A stretch of 64,000 nt of DNA, taken from Acetivibrio cellulolyticus CD2. Lineage in GTDB: Bacteria > Bacillota > Clostridia > Acetivibrionales > Acetivibrionaceae. The notes beneath the pieces are model-generated. The model saw nothing but the letters and a program-made list of their open reading frames with translations. It did no database searches and was not told where the DNA came from. The stretch's first letter is position 1; each line of letters starts with the position of its first letter. A program made the translations under genes and the position numbers. Shown here piece by piece: positions 36,991-44,859 of the stretch. The stretch is from assembly GCF_000179595.2 (NCBI RefSeq), contig NZ_JH556653.1, positions 1,771,721 through 1,835,720 on the forward strand. The letters run 5' to 3'.

Positions 36991-37695
36991 TTACTTTCTT
37001 TTACCCAATATCCTTAATATATATAGGAACAAATTGATAAAATCGAGATACAGGATAAGTGCTCCAACTATAGCTACATTTCTTTCCTTCTCAGTACCGG
37101 TAAAACGTATACTGATGTCCTTGATTTTCTGACTATCATATGCTGTAAGTCCTAGAAAAATAGCTACACCAACAAAAGATATTATCCAATATAAAGTAGG
37201 ATTATGAAGGAAAATATTAACTATCGAAACTATAATTAGCCCGACCAACCCCATGATAAACAAAGAACCTAAAGAAGTTAAATCGGTTTTTGTTATCATA
37301 CCGTATACACTCATAAATCCGAAAAAGCCTGCTGACATAAAAAATGCCAAAGCTATTGATTTAAATGTATACGCAAAGAATATAGAAGACAACGTTAACC
37401 CATTAAGTATCGAATACAATATAAATGCGGCAGCTGCTACTCCATATTCCATCTTCATAGCTCTACTTGATATGAACCATACAAAAACCAGTTCAAGAAT
37501 CATAAGACCAAAAATAGTAAATCTACCTGTATATATAATTCTTAGCATTGCTGGACTCGTAGCTGTAAATAATGCAGTTAACCCAGTAACCATCAACCCG
37601 ATAAACATCCAGCCAAATACTCTTGCCATTTGTGATGCAAGAGCACTCTTTCTGTCTATGGCATTGTCATAATTATAGTCATTATAATTTTGCAA
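36991..37695 (-). CDS. Bax inhibitor-1/YccA family membrane protein
   Basis: The protein has seven predicted membrane helices and the family features MARVFGWMFIGLMVTGLTAL near the start, GLTLSSIFFAYT in the middle and LTAYDSQKIKDI near the C-terminus; the conserved aspartates of the pH-sensitive calcium leak are present. Bacterial members such as YetJ conduct calcium in a pH-dependent way. GGGGAG lies 8 bases before a TTG at 37695, which I prefer to the overlapping GTG at 37704. It is a single gene. Confidence 0.93.
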   Translation of the reverse strand: MQNYNDYNYDNAIDRKSALASQMARVFGWMFIGLMVTGLTALFTATSPAMLRIIYTGRFTIFGLMILELVFVWFISSRAMKMEYGVAAAAFILYSILNGLTLSSIFFAYTFKSIALAFFMSAGFFGFMSVYGMITKTDLTSLGSLFIMGLVGLIIVSIVNIFLHNPTLYWIISFVGVAIFLGLTAYDSQKIKDISIRFTGTEKERNVAIVGALILYLDFINLFLYILRILGKRK

Positions 37696-37802
37696 ATTTG
37701 TCACTCCCCTTTTTACTTATTTTATACAATTATATCACACTTATTTATTTGGTAATATATTTCACCTATATTTAATCCAATACCTGCTGTGCCAAGTACT
37801 GT

Positions 37803-38381
37803 CTATTTGTTGTAATACTCTTTAATCACTTCATTGACCAGATCCTTCATGGCTATGGATTCTGCCATAACAGTCAAAATTATCATAAACTGGGTGGCAG
37901 CACTTTTATCCTCTTCCCTCACGCCTTCCTCATTAACAAGCTTTTCCACCCTGTCAAAAAGTTTTGGAACGGAGTCCTCCCAACGTGCTAAAACCTCTTT
38001 TCTCATTTCAACATAACCCTTGTATATATCCATTGTTTTTATCACGTCGTCTTCAAAAATGTCGGGATCATTGCGCACAGGACTTAATATCATTTTTATT
38101 TCTTCCAGAGAATAAACACTCTTTAAATTGTCTATAAGTGTCAAAAGAATTAAGTGATTTCTGGTGTAATACCTCTTCCCTATTGGTGGCGGCAGCACTC
38201 CGACCCTTACATAGTTTTGAATCATTGTCTTTGTAAAGGATTTTCCCTGTTTCTCAAAAAACTTAACTACCTGAGAAATTGTAAGTTCATCGCTTAATGT
38301 AGCAATTTTAACTTCATCAGCATTACTGGTAACCTTACTAACAATCCTCATCAGCTCATTCTTGTCCAGATTTGCATTCAT
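37803..38381 (-). CDS. DUF1836 protein with MerR-like HTH
   Basis: This 192-residue protein is of DUF1836 type. An N-terminal helix-turn-helix (LSDELTISQVVKFFEKQG) is followed by MIQNYVRVGVLPPPIGKRYYTRNHL, a winged segment much like MerR regulators, then a helical effector part (LEEIKMILSPV). It probably regulates transcription. GAGGTGA precedes the ATG. No effector-binding motif can be named, and no neighbour gives a target. Confidence 0.88.
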   Translation of the reverse strand: MNANLDKNELMRIVSKVTSNADEVKIATLSDELTISQVVKFFEKQGKSFTKTMIQNYVRVGVLPPPIGKRYYTRNHLILLTLIDNLKSVYSLEEIKMILSPVRNDPDIFEDDVIKTMDIYKGYVEMRKEVLARWEDSVPKLFDRVEKLVNEEGVREEDKSAATQFMIILTVMAESIAMKDLVNEVIKEYYNK

Positions 38382-38515
38382 AATTATTCACCTCTATATC
38401 CCATATACTTTCTATCTATATAACTAAGTGTAACACTCTATGATAACTCTATACTATATTTTTATATTCCCCATGTCAAGTCGCTATCTATAGTTTTATT
38501 CTAAAAAATTGTACT

Positions 38516-38550
38516 AAAAAGGAGTTGACCAAGGAATGAGTCAACCCCTT
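38516..38550 (-). terminator. Terminator after the DUF2007 gene
   Basis: GGAGTTGAC (38521-38529) pairs with GTCAACCCC (38540-38548). On the minus strand it is followed by TTTTTAG. It lies just past the stop of the zinc-ribbon gene. Confidence 0.75.
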
Positions 38551-38564
38551 CATTAATGTCCTAC

Positions 38565-38927
38565 TTATGTTTCAGTTTCACGTTCAGTCAATTCAATTTC
38601 ACTTTCTAACTCCTCATCTTCCAGAGCCTTTTCATCAACCCCTGAATTAAGCAATTGGTAGGCTACTTCAAAATCTTCTTCGACTACCAGTATTTCTATT
38701 CCCTCAAGAGTAAATCCAACAGTCTCGTCCATTCCCACTGCTTTCTTAACCGCCATAATACCAGCCTGCTTCAATAAGCCCAATACAAATGAACATTCCA
38801 ACTCATTTGAAACGTTTGTCAGATGTACCAACTTTTCTTCAGGTAAATCACATATGCCTGCATTGCAGTCGGGGCACCTTTCAAAGGCATCATGAAACTC
38901 AGTTCCGCAGTTCTTACAAACATTCAT
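38565..38927 (-). CDS. Zinc-ribbon plus DUF2007 protein
   Basis: The first 25 residues form a zinc ribbon (VCKNCGTEF, RCPDCNAGIC). Residues about 30-105 match the DUF2007 signal-transducing fold (VHLTNVSNELECSFVLGLLKQAGI, then EILVVEEDFEVAYQLLNSG). The tail is highly acidic. AAAGGAGG precedes the ATG. DUF2007 resembles the PII fold but has no proven ligand. It follows the hemerythrin gene on the same strand with a 59-bp gap and may be co-transcribed. Confidence 0.85.
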   Translation of the reverse strand: MNVCKNCGTEFHDAFERCPDCNAGICDLPEEKLVHLTNVSNELECSFVLGLLKQAGIMAVKKAVGMDETVGFTLEGIEILVVEEDFEVAYQLLNSGVDEKALEDEELESEIELTERETET

Positions 38928-38986
38928 AGGGAAACCTCCTTTAATTTAAGAAGCAATTTGCTTCCTACGTCTTATGTCAAAATCCT

Positions 38987-39391
38987 CTACACTTTAGACT
39001 TTAAGAAAGTTCCAAACGCTCTATCAGCGCTCGCTATATGTTTAACAAGCCAATCAACCACGACCTTGTTTACTGTCATAACAAAATTTAAGCTTATACC
39101 TTCTTCATCTAGTTTTTCCTTGAGTTTTTCATAATCCTTTACAAATCGTTCATGGGCTGACTTATGGTCTTTGTAATCTGGATACTCATTATCTTTCTGG
39201 AGCTTTTCCTCATCAGAAAAGTGCGTTATCACATAATCTCCCAGAAAATCAATGGTACTCAACACCTCTTCCTTCCCTTTGTGCGTGCTGCATGCTTCAA
39301 GAAGGTTATTAATTTTTATGAACAATTCTTTATGCTGCGAGTCTATCTTTTCCACTCCTATTTCATAGCTTTTTCTCCATTCAATAGCCAT
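38987..39391 (-). CDS. Bacteriohemerythrin
   Basis: This 134-residue single-domain hemerythrin has the complete di-iron ligand set: His20, His57, Glu61, His76, His80, His118 and Asp123 (motifs DSQHKEL, HFSDEE, HKSAHERF, HIASADR). It binds oxygen reversibly and in anaerobes is thought to store, sense or remove oxygen. GAGGAGA precedes the ATG. There is no fused chemoreceptor or GGDEF domain, so it is a soluble carrier or scavenger. Confidence 0.95.
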   Translation of the reverse strand: MAIEWRKSYEIGVEKIDSQHKELFIKINNLLEACSTHKGKEEVLSTIDFLGDYVITHFSDEEKLQKDNEYPDYKDHKSAHERFVKDYEKLKEKLDEEGISLNFVMTVNKVVVDWLVKHIASADRAFGTFLKSKV

Positions 39392-39425
39392 AAACTATCT
39401 CCTCGTCTTTCGTTTATATTAGTAG

Positions 39426-40760
39426 CTATTCCTCTATTGCAAGAATTTTGCCAGTCTTTGGGTTTATATAAACAATCCAATATCCAAATGCTCCATATAC
39501 TGGGGTATTGCCTTCTACCTGAGCCCACCTACAGGCATTTCCGAAAGGTTTTTCGTCCACCCAATACACTCCGGGAATCCCACAAACAACATAATCCCTT
39601 TCTCTTTTCTCATCTTGATATATCCCCACTATTAAATGCTTGTATTTATAGTGAGCCATCAGTACCAAAGGATTAAACAGAACAGGAATTTTTATTCCAA
39701 ACGTATACAATATATTATTTAAATGAACTGGGCTAGCAACCTTCCACCAATTGTAATCTGTTCTCTTAACTGAAAAAGGAGAATATCTTTCAAAAGTCAA
39801 ATCAAATTGCTTGGATAATTCCTCATAACCAAACTCCTTTATATCAGGCTTTTGGGTACTCTTGTTGTTAAAAAACATACAGTTCATGCAATTTGTATTA
39901 AAGCTGTTATTATCTTTACCATCCCCTGAATACATGCCAAAAAGTTTACTTCCGTCAAAAGAAGAATAGCTTTTAGCGTTTTCTTGATTTTGAATCAATT
40001 TGTCCACTTTTGGCTCTATGGCATTACTCTTTTTATTCTTTTCTGCAGACTCAGCAGGTTTTTCAATCTTAATATCGTTATCTTTTTTGGATACAATCCC
40101 GTTATCAACTGTGACAACAGGTTCTTGTGCAGTTACAAACTCGTTTTCCTTGTTGATCTCACCATTTTCAGCTACATTTTGACACAATTCATCATGCTTA
40201 CTAATTTTATTGTCTACTTCCTTTTTATTACTTTCATTTTCTGCTTTCACACATTTATCCTTATTAATTATATCGTCATCCTTCGGGTTTTGATTTAGGA
40301 TTTCTTTTGCAGATTTTTCTTCTTTTAAAACCTTATTTAATTTCCGCCTCCATTCAACTTTACTGCCCTTATATGCTGCGAGAGGACAAACTACAGAATT
40401 ATTCTGACTATCTTCATAATCAGCCAGTATAGCAACTACATTAAATCTATCGAATGCTATTCCTGTTTTATCAACATCATAAGGATCAAAGCCCCACTCC
40501 AATTCACCTTTGTTTCTTTTCAACTCAATATTTCCTGCAAGCACAGGGACTGCAAGTGAATCATCAGACATTATAACGAAAAGTTTATACTCAACTTTTC
40601 CCTTATCCTCGGTAAGATTACTCACCTGGCAGAAAAGTTTCCCTCTGCCATCCCTTATCTCAACTTTTACGTGACCCGAAGGTCTTTGCTCTGTACCAAA
40701 ACCGCTATCTTCCTCATCAAATATTAAAAAACTCTTTTGATACCTAAACTTGTTATCCAT
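39426..40760 (-). CDS. Large hypothetical protein, two conserved ends
   Basis: I do not recognise the family. The N-terminal part (about 1-140) is beta-rich with RDGRGKLFCQVSNL and a segment reading WGFDPYDVDKTGIAFDRFNVVAIL. The middle (about 150-280) is low-complexity, rich in Lys, Glu and Asn. The C-terminal part (about 285-444) has NCMNCMFF, FDLTFERYSPF, DYNWWKV and WVDEKPFGNACRWAQ, and looks like a globular domain around a short Cys pair. A GGGGGGAAAG site precedes the ATG at 40760. There is no signal peptide. It may belong to the spore or cell-surface proteins of clostridia; no function is assigned. Confidence 0.75.
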   Translation of the reverse strand: MDNKFRYQKSFLIFDEEDSGFGTEQRPSGHVKVEIRDGRGKLFCQVSNLTEDKGKVEYKLFVIMSDDSLAVPVLAGNIELKRNKGELEWGFDPYDVDKTGIAFDRFNVVAILADYEDSQNNSVVCPLAAYKGSKVEWRRKLNKVLKEEKSAKEILNQNPKDDDIINKDKCVKAENESNKKEVDNKISKHDELCQNVAENGEINKENEFVTAQEPVVTVDNGIVSKKDNDIKIEKPAESAEKNKKSNAIEPKVDKLIQNQENAKSYSSFDGSKLFGMYSGDGKDNNSFNTNCMNCMFFNNKSTQKPDIKEFGYEELSKQFDLTFERYSPFSVKRTDYNWWKVASPVHLNNILYTFGIKIPVLFNPLVLMAHYKYKHLIVGIYQDEKRERDYVVCGIPGVYWVDEKPFGNACRWAQVEGNTPVYGAFGYWIVYINPKTGKILAIEE

Positions 40761-40872
40761 TTCTTTCCCCCCAGTTCTACACAATGTTTGATCTACTCAT
40801 TTTATTAATTTTAAAAATAAATATTTTTACGCCCTTTAGCACTCATCTATCTATATATATGTTGATATGCAC

Positions 40873-40920
40873 AAAAAAATAAACCGTTTATGCTTTTTAA
40901 AAGCATATAAGCGGTTTATT
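40873..40920 (-). terminator. Terminator after rsmA
   Basis: AATAAACCG and CGGTTTATT arms with inner ATGC/GCAT pairs form a long hairpin. On the minus strand it ends in seven T's. It lies 80 bp past the rsmA stop. Confidence 0.85.
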
Positions 40921-40999
40921 CTACCTAAGAAATTTACATAGTAAGTGTTCCGGAATCCCTGGAGCTAAACTCCCCATGTTTTTACAATAAATATTTTCT

Positions 41000-41839
41000 T
41001 TAACAAAATTGGTTAGACAAACTTGCAAACTGCTCTATTGAAAGAGTCTCTCCTCTAGCATTTTCATTAATATTCAACTTAATTAATATTTCCCGTATTT
41101 CCTCTTTTGACTTGTTAAATCCCCCAAAATTGGTTAGTGCATTCAATAACGTTTTTCTTCTTTGTCCAAAAGATGCCTTTACAACCTTGAAAAACATATC
41201 TTTATCCTTTAAATCTACTGGCGGCATTTTGTTCTTTTTTAGTTTTACAATAGTTGAATCAACTTCCGGCTGCGGAACAAAGCAGTGGGGAGGTACATCA
41301 AAAACCTTTTCAGGTTGCGCATAATACTGAACTGCTACAGACAAGGCTCCATAATCTTTGCCACCCGGTTTTGCAACCATTCTTTGTGCAACCTCTTTCT
41401 GCACCATAAAGACCATTAGTTCAATGTCGTTTTCTTCTTCCAATAGCTTCATTATAATAGGTGTAGTTATATAATAAGGCAAATTTGCCGCTACTTTTAC
41501 TCTCATATTCTGCCCATTAACGGTTATATCTTTTACATTGACCTTCATAATATCTTCATTAATTATCTCAAGGTTTGAAAACTCTTTCAGATTCTCCTTT
41601 AGCGCCGGAATAAGGTATTTATCTATTTCTACAGCTACAACCTTTCCTGCTCTAGACGCAAGCTCCCCGGTCATACTTCCTATTCCGGGTCCTATTTCCA
41701 TAACAAGGTCATCATAAGTAATCTCAGCAGTATCCACAATACGAGTAACTACCTTATCATCAGTAAGGAAGTTTTGGCCTAGAGATTTTGTCAATTTAAT
41801 TCCATATTTTTTAATTAACTCTTTTGTATTTAATCCCAT
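41000..41839 (-). CDS. rsmA: 16S rRNA dimethyladenosine transferase
   Basis: The protein is KsgA/RsmA: the start GIKLTKSLGQNFLTD, the SAM site VMEIGPGIGSMTGEL, the motif AANLPYYITTPIIM with the catalytic NLPY, and the C-terminal FGQRRKTLLNAL. It dimethylates two adenines at the 3' end of 16S rRNA. GGAG lies eight bases before the ATG at 41839; a GTG at 41845 overlaps the site less well. In Bacillus subtilis rnmV separates it from yabE; here rnmV is absent and yabE is the upstream neighbour. Confidence 0.96.
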   Translation of the reverse strand: MGLNTKELIKKYGIKLTKSLGQNFLTDDKVVTRIVDTAEITYDDLVMEIGPGIGSMTGELASRAGKVVAVEIDKYLIPALKENLKEFSNLEIINEDIMKVNVKDITVNGQNMRVKVAANLPYYITTPIIMKLLEEENDIELMVFMVQKEVAQRMVAKPGGKDYGALSVAVQYYAQPEKVFDVPPHCFVPQPEVDSTIVKLKKNKMPPVDLKDKDMFFKVVKASFGQRRKTLLNALTNFGGFNKSKEEIREILIKLNINENARGETLSIEQFASLSNQFC

Positions 41840-41883
41840 TGTCACAACTCCAAATTCAAAATAAAAATCACTTAAGGAAGCTA

Positions 41884-41915
41884 AATAAAAATAGCCGGGA
41901 CAAATAATCCCGGCT
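41884..41915 (-). terminator. Terminator after yabE
   Basis: AGCCGGGA (41893-41900) and TCCCGGCT (41908-41915) pair perfectly. On the minus strand the sequence continues ATTTTTATTT. It ends the yabE transcript before rsmA. Confidence 0.85.
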
Positions 41916-42060
41916 CAATATAAGTCCCTTTCAAATATTATAACCAAACTATACTTCATTTACCAGTGCTTTTTACCATTACAAAATTCTAATGTCCAAA
42001 AACACTTTAAATATTCTATGCCTGCTCTAACTTTAGAAGTTAATTAGAGATATCAGTCTT

Positions 42061-43137
42061 CTAGTAAAGGATATACACCTTTACCTTTTTGCGTCCCCAA
42101 TTATCAACTACTTTCTGTCCGTCCATGTACAGGTCAATTTTGTTTCCCTTTATTGCACTTCCGATATCTGCGGCAACTGCATATCCATAATCAGGAGTAT
42201 TTCCTATTCCTTCAATATACAGCCTTGTTCCTAAAGGTATAACCTTTGGATCAACTGCTACAATTCCTCTTTTTACCCTTAAACCTGTATAAGTAATTCC
42301 AAATCCAGCATCACCCGGATGCTTCTTTGTATCCCTATAAGATGCAGTATAAGCTGTCGCAGACATTTCAAGTATCTTTTTGTACCTGATTGTATCTCCT
42401 CTTGATGCCGTATAAGTTGCTATAGTCCCATACTCAACGACTTCCTTTTCAGGCTCTGAAACAATAGTATTGGTTAAAAGTTGTCTCTTAATTTCCTTGT
42501 TGTCTTCATAGACTACCATATATGTCTTTTCACATACGCCATTCTTACCCTTACTTATTACTTCTTCCACACCCCGGTCCATCGAACTGTTAGCTTTCTT
42601 CTGAACTCCATAAGGTATGATTTCATTTTGACTTACCTTTTCCTGCCTTACCCTGACAACTTTTACTTTCATATTCTTATAAACCTTGTCATTAGGATTT
42701 ACGCCTTCTATCCTATCCTGAACGCCTAATCCGACAGTACTGGCTTGCAAAGCTTCCTTAACAGTATTCTTACTTGTCATTACAGTAGTTTCTTTCCCAT
42801 CAGCGAAAACATTTATCGGTACTGCAGATTTTATATGTATTCTAGTTGTTTTATTTCTGATCAATCTCATGTCAAGTGGTAAACTAACATAATCAAAATC
42901 GCTGACTTCTATGCCGCTTTGCGTAAGCACATCTTTCACGGTATTTCTCATTGTTTTAACAGTAATTTGAGTTCCATTGTTATCGATTATTACGTTTGTA
43001 CTAAAAGCTGAAAAAGTAAATACCCCCAATAATACTGTCGCTGCAATTGCCAACAGTGCAACTGCTATTCTCTTTGTTGAAAAATACCTTTGAATATTTT
43101 TCGCAAGTGGTAATATCATCCGACTCCTCCTGTCCAA
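42061..43137 (-). CDS. yabE: YabE-like G5/3D-domain protein
   Basis: A membrane anchor or signal (about 22-48) is followed by two DUF348 repeats (VIIDNNGTQITVKTMRNTVKDVL; INVFADGKETTVMTSKNTVKEAL), a G5 domain (about 165-245) and a C-terminal 3D domain (about 262-355, SATAYTASYRD, GIVAVDPKVIPLGTRLYIEG, AADIGSAIKGNKIDLY) whose aspartates form a MltA-like catalytic site. Such YabE/Sps proteins are wall-lytic transglycosylase-type enzymes. The place between tatD and rsmA matches the Bacillus subtilis order. It was probably a muralytic enzyme for wall growth. Confidence 0.92.
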   Translation of the reverse strand: MDRRSRMILPLAKNIQRYFSTKRIAVALLAIAATVLLGVFTFSAFSTNVIIDNNGTQITVKTMRNTVKDVLTQSGIEVSDFDYVSLPLDMRLIRNKTTRIHIKSAVPINVFADGKETTVMTSKNTVKEALQASTVGLGVQDRIEGVNPNDKVYKNMKVKVVRVRQEKVSQNEIIPYGVQKKANSSMDRGVEEVISKGKNGVCEKTYMVVYEDNKEIKRQLLTNTIVSEPEKEVVEYGTIATYTASRGDTIRYKKILEMSATAYTASYRDTKKHPGDAGFGITYTGLRVKRGIVAVDPKVIPLGTRLYIEGIGNTPDYGYAVAADIGSAIKGNKIDLYMDGQKVVDNWGRKKVKVYILY

Positions 43138-43281
43138 AATATTAAAGGGACTTATGGATATTTTAAGTTAAATTGGTTTCTTTGTCAAATTCACTGGGAA
43201 ACTATAACTTAAATGCCCATCTTTTAACTCTATAGTTAATATATTATACACATATAATACTATTTATTCATTTCCCAACTT

Positions 43282-43316
43282 AAAAACTCAGGCAGGTAAA
43301 TCTCTTTACCTGCCTG
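43282..43316 (-). terminator. Terminator after the Met-rich gene
   Basis: CAGGCAGGTAAA (43289-43300) pairs with TTTACCTGCCTG (43305-43316) perfectly. On the minus strand AGTTTTTA follows. It lies 6 bp past the stop. Confidence 0.9.
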
Positions 43317-43321
43317 TCTTC

Positions 43322-43915
43322 TTAATATTGACTTCCCTTGTTAGGACTCATATTATATGGACTCACCATATTTGTGTTATTCATTGGAGCATACATATTA
43401 TACGTATTTGCCATTCCTTGTGCCATTGCAGGACATTCAGTACACTGCATCAATGGGCATTGCATATTCATTAAGTACGGGCAGCACACTACTGGCACCT
43501 GCATCATTTGTGGCATGTATTGCATTGGTTGAACCTGTGGCATATAAGGTGCAGCGTTCATTTCCGGCATCATTTGCGGCATCTGATTCATTTCCGGCAT
43601 CTGCATCATCTGTGGCATCTGGTTCATTGGCATCATTTGCGGCATCTGCTGGTTCATTTCCGGCATTTGCATCATCTGTGGCATCTGGTTCATCTGTGGC
43701 ATCTGATTCATTTGTGGCATTTGCATCATTTGATTCATTTCGGGCATCATTTGCGGCATCTGCTGCATTGGCTGTACCTGCTTTGTCGCCTGTACTTGCT
43801 GTGCTGGCTGTACCTGTTGTACATTCGGCACTTGTTTAACTGGCCCTGTCTCCACGTTTTCAACTTTTTGAGGTGCAGCCATTTCCATTTCTTTTTTAAT
43901 TTTATTTTTTTCCAT
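43322..43915 (-). CDS. Met/Pro/Gln repeat protein
   Basis: GGAGG precedes the ATG at 43915, giving 197 residues; the open frame to 43993 is not needed. After a charged start (MEKNKIKKEMEMA) comes VQPAQQVQATKQVQ and then a long run of units of the type QMPQMNQMPQMM, so that Met, Gln and Pro make up most of residues 50-130. The C-terminal 60 residues hold two Cys groups (CCPYLMNMQC, CTECPAM) and end in Asn, Tyr and Met. There is no signal peptide. Repetitive Met/Tyr/Cys-rich proteins of this kind occur in spore coats of clostridia, so a coat or metal-binding role is possible, but this is a guess. It interrupts the otherwise conserved tatD-yabE order. Confidence 0.75.
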   Translation of the reverse strand: MEKNKIKKEMEMAAPQKVENVETGPVKQVPNVQQVQPAQQVQATKQVQPMQQMPQMMPEMNQMMQMPQMNQMPQMNQMPQMMQMPEMNQQMPQMMPMNQMPQMMQMPEMNQMPQMMPEMNAAPYMPQVQPMQYMPQMMQVPVVCCPYLMNMQCPLMQCTECPAMAQGMANTYNMYAPMNNTNMVSPYNMSPNKGSQY

Positions 43916-44062
43916 AAAAAAATTACCTCCGGTACTGATTTCTATAACGTTCATTATCAGTATATGACCCGGAAATAATTTTGTGATAATCATTTATGTA
44001 AAACGCTGTACTACTTTATTTCGCATCCTGGAGTGAAATGAAATGTTCAAAAGCGGCTTCGC

Positions 44063-44842
44063 TCAATACCCCGGAGCTTTTATTTTAAATAGCTCTTTGG
44101 CGTTCCTAAGTGTAGCCTCTGCTACTTCTTCAAAGTCCATTTGCCTTATTTCAGCTACTTTTTCTGCAACAAACCTTACGTAACTCGAATCATTTCTTTT
44201 GCCCCTATGAGGTTCAGGAGTAAGATATGGACAATCCGTTTCAATCAAGAGCCTTTCCATAGGGATGCACCTGACCACTTCAACCAATTTCTTTGCATTT
44301 TTAAACGTCAGTGAACCGCCCACGGATATGTAAAAATTGCAGTTAATCAATTCTTTTGCCATTTCTACACTTCCTGAGTAACAGTGAAAAACTCCTCCAA
44401 CCTCACTTGCCTTTTGCGCCTTGATTATATCTACAGAATCCTGATGTGCATCCCTGTCATGAACTATTATTGGTAGCCGTAATTCTCTGGCAAGATCAAT
44501 TTGCTGTGAAAACCAATGCTGCTGTATTTCACGGGGAGCTGTGTCATAATAATAGTCAAGTCCGATTTCTCCGATAGCAACAACCTTGTCTTCTTTCGCA
44601 AACTCCAAAAGCTTAGCCAAAGTGCTGTCATCAACACCATCAAGCTCATGCGGATGTATGCCCACTGCCGCATAAACATATTCATACTTTTGGGCAAATG
44701 CAAGACTCTCCTTACACGATTTTATATCGGTAGAGGCATTGATAATATATGACACCCCACTGCTATGAGCCTTCTCTATAACATCGAACCTATCCTCTAT
44801 AAATTTTTCATCATCATAATGTGCATGTGTATCAAAAAGCAT
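44063..44842 (-). CDS. tatD: TatD family hydrolase
   Basis: This 259-residue metal-dependent hydrolase has the TatD signatures: FDTHAHYDD at the start (His6, His8), AIGEIGLDYYYD in the middle, QIDLARELRLPIIVHDRDA, and LIETDCPYLTPEPHRGKRND near the end. Family members are DNases (3'-5') and the Bacillus homologue is YabD. AAGGAAGAG precedes the ATG. It lies 17 bp downstream of metG, the conserved metS-yabD pair. Confidence 0.95.
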   Translation of the reverse strand: MLFDTHAHYDDEKFIEDRFDVIEKAHSSGVSYIINASTDIKSCKESLAFAQKYEYVYAAVGIHPHELDGVDDSTLAKLLEFAKEDKVVAIGEIGLDYYYDTAPREIQQHWFSQQIDLARELRLPIIVHDRDAHQDSVDIIKAQKASEVGGVFHCYSGSVEMAKELINCNFYISVGGSLTFKNAKKLVEVVRCIPMERLLIETDCPYLTPEPHRGKRNDSSYVRFVAEKVAEIRQMDFEEVAEATLRNAKELFKIKAPGY

Positions 44843-44859
44843 AATTTTTCTCTTCCTTA

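Noticed and set aside
43508..43978. Long His/Leu-rich plus-strand frame opposite the Met-rich gene
   Set aside because: It is the antisense shadow of the repeat region; the minus-strand frame has the ribosome site and terminator.
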